Source: Agarophyton chilense
Taxonomy: Eukaryota > Rhodophyta > Florideophyceae > Gracilariales > Gracilariaceae
Direction of reading: 5' to 3'
DNA: 64,000 nt
Assembly (NCBI GenBank): GCA_030374765.1
Contig: JARGXX010000099.1
Location: 1,984,001-2,048,000 of the forward strand
In this document: positions 57,593 through 64,000 of the stretch, in pieces
How the letters are laid out: every line of letters starts with the position of its first letter
Position numbering within the stretch: position 1 is the stretch's first letter
Program-made: the position numbers and the translations under genes
Notes under the pieces: generated by a model
The model's input: only the letters and a program-made list of their open reading frames with translations
Told to the model about the DNA's origin: nothing
Database searches by the model: none

Positions 57593-58756
57593 TCACAGAG
57601 CCTCAGGTTCATTGATTTCCATTCTTAAGTTTTCAATTTCATTCTCAAGCTCTCTCCAATCCTCTTTCATACCCTGAACCTCTTTCCTCATTATTGTTCT
57701 TTGTTCTGTTAGTGTTCGACAAACCCTTTCGAGAGTTTCCCTCTTGTCCAATTCGCTCTTCGTCTTTGATTTCCAAAATTCTAGCTCATCTTCGCAAGCT
57801 TTTACTTGCGCAATAGTTTCTTTCGACTTGTTTTTTAGTTCCTCTGTCTCTTTGTCCAGTTTGCTCATTGCTTTTCGTAAACCGGCTGTACTCTGCTGAA
57901 GCCGTTTCAGGTCGGCAGCCTGCCTGTTGAGAGCGTCTTCGCGTTCTTGTCTGCACTTTCCGATCTCATCTCGTTTCATAAGAAACTTTTCAACTTCTTT
58001 CTTAGTGTTCGCGCTGCGTTTCCGTAGTTCTTCTAGACGTTTCCTCTCTTTCATAATATTTAATCGGTCTTCTTCAAACTCGCGTTCCGCCCTCTGTAAA
58101 CGTTCGAAATGCTTCTTTTCATCTTTTGCGGGTTGTTCTAAGGTTTTCTCATAGAATGTTTCTCTCTTTTCATATGCAGTCTGAAGCTGGTCTAGTTGAG
58201 ACTCTAATTCTCCGGTTGGATCATCTGCTTCGTTTTCTCCCCCATCATCATGATTTAGTTGAGCGTTAATTTCTTTCATGGCGTCATCAAACTTCTTGCA
58301 AATTTCTTCTCGCTTTTCGCGTTCTGCTGCGCTCTTTTTTGCTGATTCTTCGAGTCGAATTTTGTTTTCTTTGGAAAGATCCTTCGATTGGGCCTTCAAC
58401 TTCTCCGCCGATGCTTCAATTTTGCGTAGTTCTTCACCAAGTTCGCTGTAGTCCAATTCTGCAACGCTTAATCTCTTTTCTTCCATCCCTAAGTCGTATT
58501 CCAAGTCGCGTACATTTGAGATGCAATCTTTGTACATCAGCTGCAGTACTCGTAGTTTCTCTTCTGGTGATATTTCTCGATCAGCCACAAGTGCTCTAGC
58601 AGCAGTAGACGCAACATGAAATGCTTCGTATGCGGCTTGTTCATCTGCTGACTTCGGGGGTTCTTCTTCTCTGCTTTCCAACTGAGCGATACGGTCGCGC
58701 AACAGCTGGCGTAGTGTTTCTTCATCATTCCTTGTCGCTGGCTGCGGTGAAGTCAT
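57593..58756 (-). CDS. taxilin-like coiled-coil protein
   Basis: The frame gives 387 residues, almost all charged heptad-repeat coiled coil from about residue 85 to the end. There is a short acidic break (about 195-205, DDGGENEADD). The KLKAQSKDLSKENK stretch followed by EREKREEICKKFDDAMKEI resembles the taxilin core (KLE-LCRELQ-QNK, then a KF-x-DI segment). The later YEKRETFYE matches the taxilin QYE-RE-HF block. Taxilins bind syntaxins and act in vesicle traffic and secretion. Generic coiled-coil similarity is a risk, so the family name is probable rather than certain. The start is the ATG at 58756. A second open frame overlaps this start (58725-58937, listed separately). Confidence 0.6.
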   Translation of the reverse strand: MTSPQPATRNDEETLRQLLRDRIAQLESREEEPPKSADEQAAYEAFHVASTAARALVADREISPEEKLRVLQLMYKDCISNVRDLEYDLGMEEKRLSVAELDYSELGEELRKIEASAEKLKAQSKDLSKENKIRLEESAKKSAAEREKREEICKKFDDAMKEINAQLNHDDGGENEADDPTGELESQLDQLQTAYEKRETFYEKTLEQPAKDEKKHFERLQRAEREFEEDRLNIMKERKRLEELRKRSANTKKEVEKFLMKRDEIGKCRQEREDALNRQAADLKRLQQSTAGLRKAMSKLDKETEELKNKSKETIAQVKACEDELEFWKSKTKSELDKRETLERVCRTLTEQRTIMRKEVQGMKEDWRELENEIENLRMEINEPEAL

Positions 58757-58937
58757 CTAGAACACCTGGTAAACCAGAATTACGAATGTGTACACGGATA
58801 TCAAACGCTTCTAGGATGTCGCCGATTACGCCAGATTTTGTTGAGAATGGCTTGGGATTGGGGCGAACTCCAACAGGGGTTCCGCTTGGGTCGGTGAGTA
58901 GCAGTTTCCTCTTACCCAGTTGGATCGAAACTCGGCT
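58725..58937 (-). other. protein-like open frame overlapping the taxilin start
   Basis: This minus-strand frame of 70 codons has no ATG. Its composition is strongly coding-like (it contains TDPSGTPVGVRPNPKPF and DILEAFDIRVHIR). It ends at a TGA 29 bases inside the taxilin-like frame, in a different phase. It may be the last exon of an upstream gene, an alternative first exon, or a remnant. I recognise no family. Confidence 0.4.
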
Positions 58938-59525
58938 TCACGATTGTTAGGATGGACCTGGTATTCAGATGGATAGCAGGATCATCCCCATTTCCTGCCT
59001 TGCCCTGTTGAGTTCAGAACTGTGTAACTCCGAGTGGTACATTATCACATGGGAGAGTCGCGATGCTTGCGCGGAGCTGGAAAGGTCGCATGAGAAAGCA
59101 GAACGCGGTAGCGCTATCAGCCGGGAGTACGAATTCAAGTGTCCTCAAAATACTGTAGTTTCACCTGAGGTTTCAGAATCTTTTCTTTTCCCGCGACAAA
59201 GATGAAAACCCTCCTTCGACTGTCAACTGATTTGTCCCGCCAACACAACGAGGAACGAAGGGTGCCAAAGTGACACTATATACGGAACAAGTAGCAACCT
59301 TGGAGGTTGAAAGAAGTAATTCTACTCTCTTGAACAGTGGCAAGTAAACTCTACACCAACCCAGTGGCGGGATTCCCTGTGTCGGCGGTTGCGTGTCAAC
59401 AGGTCGGCCCTCGAACCGAGAAGCTGTGTGCTTTACCCTGCAGGGTCTAAGCACAGCTTCAGGTTTATGACTGTTGACAGAGTTGATGCGATTCCTTAAG
59501 CCATTGATCCATCTTCATCCTTTTC
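58938..59525. other. gap between taxilin-like and polymerase eta genes
   Basis: Head-to-head gap. A 78-codon plus-strand frame (58969-59205) has no domain. A strong hairpin is listed separately. It should contain the promoter of the polymerase gene. Confidence 0.45.
59421..59459. repeat. 39-base hairpin / inverted repeat
   Basis: Outer arms AAGCTGTG (59421-59428) and CACAGCTT (59452-59459) pair perfectly. Inner CTT/AAG pairs too, and the centre ACCCTGCAGGGT (59435-59446) is a perfect 12-base palindrome. It ends 66 bases upstream of the polymerase eta ATG. Confidence 0.8.
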
Positions 59526-61106
59526 ATGTCGGCCCTCAGAGTTATTTTGCATTGCGATCTGGATTGTTTTTATGCTCAAGTTGAGCGAGAACGTCTCCAA
59601 CTTCCTCATGATGCGGCTCTTGCTGTCGTTCAGTGGTCCATGGCGCTCGCCGTCAGCTATCCAGCGCGAAAGTACGGAATTTCAAGAGGTTCCTCGGTAG
59701 AAGACATTAGAAAAGCAGCCGGAAAAGCAGTCACAATTGTCCCAGTTGAGACAATTAGCGGAGGTGTTGCTAAACCAGGTCCGAATAGGGCCCATGCAAA
59801 CGACGTGCAAGCTAATGAGAAGGTCAGTTTGGCACGATATCGGAAAGCTTCATCCGATGTATTTACCGCCATGGCGCAGGCATTGAAGGGCTACCATGCA
59901 ATCCTTGAACGAGCCAGCATAGATGAAGCTTACATCGACGTTACTAGCGAGGTGGATCGTCGCATGAGGCGCAGTGATGAAGAACAGCAACAACCGAAAG
60001 ATACGGAGATTGTCGGCAATAAACTGGATATGCTAAATCAAATTGATATGCGCCTAGTTTATGGTGCTGATATCGCGAGAGAAGTGCGAAAAAGCGTTCA
60101 AGTCAACTGCAACTTTACCGTCAGCGCTGGAATCAGTTGCAACAAACTTTTGGCAAAGTTTGCCTCAGCTAAGAACAAACCCAACAAGCAAACCATTCTA
60201 CCATTGTCAGCTGTTTCCGAGCTCATGACTCAAGTGCCTCTGAAAAAGTTGCGAGGGCTTGGTGGGAAGCTTGGCAGACAAATAGAAGAGCTTGGTGTCC
60301 GTACTGCTGGGGAGGCAGCAACACTTGATATGGTGACACTCATTCAAAAACTGGGAAACCGAAAGAGTGCACAATTTGTTCACAAGTGTGTACGCGGAAT
60401 AGACGAATCAGAAGTTGTGGAACGTGAAGCAACGAAGAGCCTCTTGGCGGCTAAGAACTTTAAGGAGGAACATTCCTTGGATATCACAGAGAAGCAATGG
60501 CTGCCCTTGTTGTCAGAAGAGCTCAATAATAGAATGATTGCTGACAGTGAGACAAACAAACGTGATGCGAAGACTTTAACCGTAAGTTTTCGTGTGAAAA
60601 TGGCAGGCGGACATGTGAGACTGAATGCATCTCGTTCAACCGTGATGCCGCAAGCCAATTCCCAGAAACGAGTGGATGCTATCGTAGCTGCAGCATTAAT
60701 GGTGCTAAAAAACGCGATGTTTAAAGAGGGACAATTTGCTTTCCCTATCAGTTTTATCGGGCTAACGGCGACAAACTTCTCTGAGAGAGCTGAGCAGAGC
60801 GAAAGCATAGAAAGGTACTTCACGAGCGTAAGTACCAAGAGGGATAAGAGTACAATGCCATGTGAAGGAAAGATTATTCGATCTAAGGCAGATCGAGAAG
60901 AACAGCATCGCAGGTTACTTCAGGAACGTGCCGACCGAATGCTTGCACTGAAATTGCACCGTGAAGAAAGCAGTAGAGGAATAAAAAAGCCGGGAGTTAA
61001 GAATTCGAGAGCTGTTAAGAAAAGTTCACGATCTTCCCAAACGAAAGCAACAGCAAGCACTCCGACTGTTGACACATTCTTCAAGTCAAAGAATGAAAAC
61101 CCTTAA
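59526..61106 (+). CDS. RAD30: Y-family DNA polymerase eta
   Basis: This is a single-exon frame of 526 residues starting at ATG (MSALRVILHCDLDCFYAQVE). Catalytic acids are visible in CDLDCFYA (about residue 11) and SIDEAYID (about 130), with the palm, fingers and thumb blocks of the family between and after. VPLKKLRGLGGKLG is the helix-hairpin-helix thumb segment. SYPARKYGISRG and KVSLARYRKAS resemble eta rather than kappa or iota. The enzyme copies past UV dimers in the nucleus. Two PCNA-binding-like motifs are present, SIERYF (about 434) and TVDTFFKS at the extreme C-terminus, like the TLESFFK end of human Pol eta. The ubiquitin-binding zinc finger of yeast and human eta is not visible. The tail between the motifs is basic. 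Confidence 0.9.
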   Translation: MSALRVILHCDLDCFYAQVERERLQLPHDAALAVVQWSMALAVSYPARKYGISRGSSVEDIRKAAGKAVTIVPVETISGGVAKPGPNRAHANDVQANEKVSLARYRKASSDVFTAMAQALKGYHAILERASIDEAYIDVTSEVDRRMRRSDEEQQQPKDTEIVGNKLDMLNQIDMRLVYGADIAREVRKSVQVNCNFTVSAGISCNKLLAKFASAKNKPNKQTILPLSAVSELMTQVPLKKLRGLGGKLGRQIEELGVRTAGEAATLDMVTLIQKLGNRKSAQFVHKCVRGIDESEVVEREATKSLLAAKNFKEEHSLDITEKQWLPLLSEELNNRMIADSETNKRDAKTLTVSFRVKMAGGHVRLNASRSTVMPQANSQKRVDAIVAAALMVLKNAMFKEGQFAFPISFIGLTATNFSERAEQSESIERYFTSVSTKRDKSTMPCEGKIIRSKADREEQHRRLLQERADRMLALKLHREESSRGIKKPGVKNSRAVKKSSRSSQTKATASTPTVDTFFKSKNENP

Positions 61107-63243
61107 GTTGCATCTGAAACATATTGCATAATAAGTCATCCTCGGCATGATGTACTCTGTTCTGTCAACCGTTCGATGACATTCTTCTGATAGAAGTGGA
61201 ATGTAATCATTTCGTCGAACGGCTGTGTTCCGTTTGAGTTTTCGACATGGATTTGCTGCAAAATTTCCGCCAAGCCAGTGCTTCTGGACGAGGCACTTCT
61301 TAAATGGCTCTGTTTTTTTTTTCTTAACTCGCGCTTGGTTCGTTCTGTATTGCGGCGTTTGTTGCAAACGTTTGGAACCCCTGGATCGTTCATATTAATC
61401 ATAGACGAAGAATTTAATGATAATACTTGTCATTGACGAGTCAAGGCATTTGTATGAATATTACAGTCATTCGAAAGTCACCGAAGCTGTTGATATAGCC
61501 TTCATGCCGTGGGGGGCAGTTCTTCGTCGGATATGTGGGGTTATATTATCATCACTTTTCATCATTGCATCCGTTTCTCAATATGGATAGACGGTATCGC
61601 TCACCCCCGAACTTCTGAATGTTCAACGAGTGAGTCCAAATGCTTGCGATGTGAGTTAGGACCGTAAAAGCTTCGGACTTGGGGAAGATCTTGGACCAAT
61701 CAGTCGCTTTGCCAGCTGCTATTCATCAGCCAATTGTGTAGAATTGATCTCAGGTATCTTATGTTTAGTCTTGGTCTTGAGATAAGCTTGGGATAAGCAT
61801 CATAAGCTCGTAGAGAACACGGAGAAATCCTTTCGGAAGCAGCTTGGCTCGTACGTTCGTTCGAATCGCGTGTGGAAAACTGTGTACGAGGGAACGCGTG
61901 CTATGTTTCGAGCAACCAAGCTGCGAGCATTCGCCGAGATATCGGCGCGAAATCTGAGCATTGAAGCTGTGCGATAGGATCATCAAAGCGTATCAACGAA
62001 GAGCACAAAGGATATAGAGTGACGCATGTTGTCCCGACATCGAGCTTCTAGGGAAATCAAGAAGCTAGTGGTATAGGATGTTTCTCAAAGGGGCTCGTTG
62101 ACTTCGACACTGCAAAGTATTGATATCTATACGGGCTCCCAACTCAACTGGATAAACGAAACGAGATCATGCCATTTTTGAGTGACACACTTCGCAAGAG
62201 TTGGTTACATTCCCATCGTATGGCTGTCATTCTTCCACAAATATTCCAGTAATACAGCGAGTATCACTGATCACCTTTGTGGGCGCCATCTTTTGGGTGT
62301 GACGCAGTGGGCCAAACTTGACAAAAAACTTTCAATTGTAAAATGACTGCTGGTTTGACTGCAGTCACTGTTTGACTGTTTCGGAATCTGGAGCAGTCAG
62401 AGTTGTGAACGGCAATTCAGACCGTTGAATGTATGGAGCATTCCTGGCCATCCATTCCACTCGCAGTGCATAATAAAAGCTGCGGCGGCGGGTTCCATCC
62501 AAGAACCGCCGACGGGGGAGAGGGGGCCTTCTACAGTCGCTGACAAGAATGAAACCTCGTTTGACGGCTAATGGAGAATCTACAAGCTGCGTGGCTGGGA
62601 AAATCGGAAAAGGAAACTTTCCTCTTCACTTACCACGTGGCACATTGTCTCGGAAAGTTTTTGTGAGGCGTTTAAAACGCACGTGTGAAACGCGTGCCGC
62701 TTAGTGTAAATGAACGTAAGCAACTAATATAGGAATTAAGCTATTATTTGGACGCAACTCTGTAGAAAGAATATTTATTTAGAGCCACAAATTCAGTACG
62801 AAACACAAATACGTTTTGCGTCTAGTAAGGCGCGCAATTTGGACAGGCTGCCCCGTACCGGACCGTTAGCCGCACGAATTCTCGCGCCGACCTTCCTCCA
62901 AATTGTCCATATAAGGCCGACCTCGGTCGGCTCCGATCGACTCTGGTCAAGTCAGCTCGACAAAAGCGGCTCACTCCCTCCCCTCATTTGGCACCAAAAC
63001 TATCTCTTAGCAAATATGTTCCTCTCTTGCTATCACCTCCCTTCCTTTTCTTTCTTTACTTGGGGTTAGGTCCGCTTTCTACCGCGACAGCGCCGACATT
63101 TTTCGCGAACCCGTCACTCACGTGGGATTGTTTAGCATCTCCTGTTGTTAACAGAACTGCTTGGTACGGCATAGGGCTCACACTCTACGGCCATTCAGCA
63201 TTCGTTCAAGAGTAATTGACTTTCACTGCGCTTTTGGTATTGT
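61107..63243. other. 2.1-kb intergenic region, no gene seen
   Basis: The sequence is mixed, with no domain-bearing frame. A short hairpin with arms near GGCGGGTTC and GAACCGCC lies at about 62485-62510. The right part may be leader of the zinc-finger relic. Confidence 0.45.
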
Positions 63244-63720
63244 GTGCAAGCATTGAATTTTGTCTTGCATATAGTACAAACGCCATCAATTTCTTCGAGC
63301 CAATATTCAACAGTGCAAGTTTCCGATTCGGAAGTGGAAGCTGTCAGAGTCACCAAGGAAGCCACACCCCTCACCGACTCTTCGCCGTCTACCGAACCCC
63401 CTAGCAACCCGCGCGCCCGTCACATCCTTCCAGTCGTTACTCAGCGTGAGAAGCGTCACCACCGTCCTCCATCTCATGAACTCTCCCTGAAGCGCTGTGC
63501 CGTTTGCAGCATCAACGTGCAGTTCCAGCGCCAATTAGAGTTACACCAAGGCGGTAGTAAGCACCAAAATGCATTACAACGCGCCTATTAGAAAGACACC
63601 GACGTTTGGTGCCGTGTGTGCGATGTCAAGCTCCCCAAAGCCCACGATCTCTGAGTTCATTATAAAAGTCGTCTTCATCATGCCGGTGTCAGAAAGGAGA
63701 ACAATACTATTTTCTAGAAC
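63244..63720 (+). pseudogene. two-finger C2H2 (U1/matrin-type) zinc-finger gene, broken
   Basis: A plus-strand frame contains a complete finger, CAVCSINVQFQRQLELHQGG and onward, with the spacing C-x2-C-x12-H-x5-H typical of U1/matrin-type fingers that bind double-stranded RNA or RNA-protein complexes. A second finger of the same spacing (CRVCDVKLPKAHDL then VHYKSRLHH) follows in the same frame. It is preceded by a stop (TAG at 63589) and has a TGA (63652) inside it. The regular spacing around the stops indicates a gene that decayed recently, or one in which I have missed an intron. There is no recognisable start. It could also be a fragment carried by a mobile element. Confidence 0.5.
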
Positions 63721-64000
63721 GTTTCTGAAGGACAATGCCCTTCAAAGGGGTTTCTTCGCAGGACTTAGAAGTTTCGCTCGCTTGAAGAATAGCTTTGGCT
63801 ATGACAAGCTATACCGCTATTGCGTGCTGACGGCCGGTTAGGACTGGAAGTGCACACTGGTGGAACACGTGGACTGCACGGATGCCGACGCTCGAGTGCG
63901 AGGCGTGCCACACGTGGCCCGGATTGTACCTAATGGTTAGTATTATTTAGTAATTTTTAGTATTTATTTGGCTACGCTATCGCTATTTAGTGTCTATTTT
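63721..64000. other. right edge, possible further zinc-finger sequence
   Basis: Coding-like sequence (DWKCTLVEHVDC) near 63841 may continue the zinc-finger relic. The AT-rich end holds repeated TTTAGT words. No gene can be fixed. Confidence 0.3.

Noticed and set aside
1-64000. CRISPR array or prokaryotic operon
   Set aside because: No regularly spaced direct repeats with unique spacers. Introns, retrotransposons and eukaryotic-only genes (TBCE, BET-like bromodomain protein, CNG channel) show a nuclear genome.

Overview
The window reads as nuclear DNA of an intron-poor eukaryote. It falls into a block dense with transposable elements (about 1-39.65 kb) and a compact block of host genes (about 40.0-61.1 kb). 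Both Ty3/Gypsy and Ty1/Copia elements, DIRS-like, PIF/Harbinger and Tc1/mariner remnants are present. The host genes are short, mostly single-exon and closely spaced, and the few inferred introns are 74-141 nt with GT-AG ends. This pattern, with patches of very high GC, fits a red alga such as a florideophyte. That assignment is an inference; no marker gene in the window proves it.

Repeat block. At the left edge is a young Ty3/Gypsy element on the minus strand. Its 5' LTR (5636-6548) is the first of three nearly identical 913-bp LTRs spaced exactly 2339 bp apart (5636, 7975, 10314). Between them lie two copies of a 1426-bp segment that carries long reading frames of no recognised family. A LINE-like tail follows, then a DIRS-like tyrosine-recombinase element on the minus strand, an older Gypsy gag fossil, and a second, longer DIRS-like copy on the plus strand. 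Next come a Harbinger transposase with a Myb/SANT-like partner gene on the opposite strand, a decayed C2H2 zinc-finger piece and a mariner remnant. From 30.8 to 39.6 kb one Copia fossil is interrupted by a second Copia element (34156-39417) with only 97-bp LTRs, a 5-bp target duplication and a primer site matching the anticodon arm of initiator tRNA-Met. That second element is itself interrupted by a 666-bp solo-LTR-like insert.

Gene block, left to right: a HEAT-repeat-like protein (+), a YqgF/RuvX-family nuclease-like protein with one intron (+), a polyQ/polyH C2H2 zinc-finger protein probably in three exons (-), tubulin-folding cofactor E (-), a single-bromodomain/NET protein (-), a gamma-glutamyltransferase of the cytosolic YwrD-like type (-), a small F-box/Sel1-like protein with one intron (+), a cyclic-nucleotide-gated type K+ channel (-), myo-inositol-3-phosphate synthase (+), a taxilin-like coiled-coil protein (-) and DNA polymerase eta (+). 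A broken two-finger zinc-finger gene lies near the right edge.

The genes are general cell functions: tubulin folding, chromatin reading, glutathione breakdown, ion conductance, inositol synthesis, vesicle traffic and DNA damage bypass. They do not form a pathway and look like an ordinary eukaryotic gene cluster. The GC-rich stretches (42.2-46.1 and 48.6-51 kb) hold many long open frames that are composition artefacts, and only the frames with recognisable domains are reported. I saw no rRNA, tRNA or CRISPR array.
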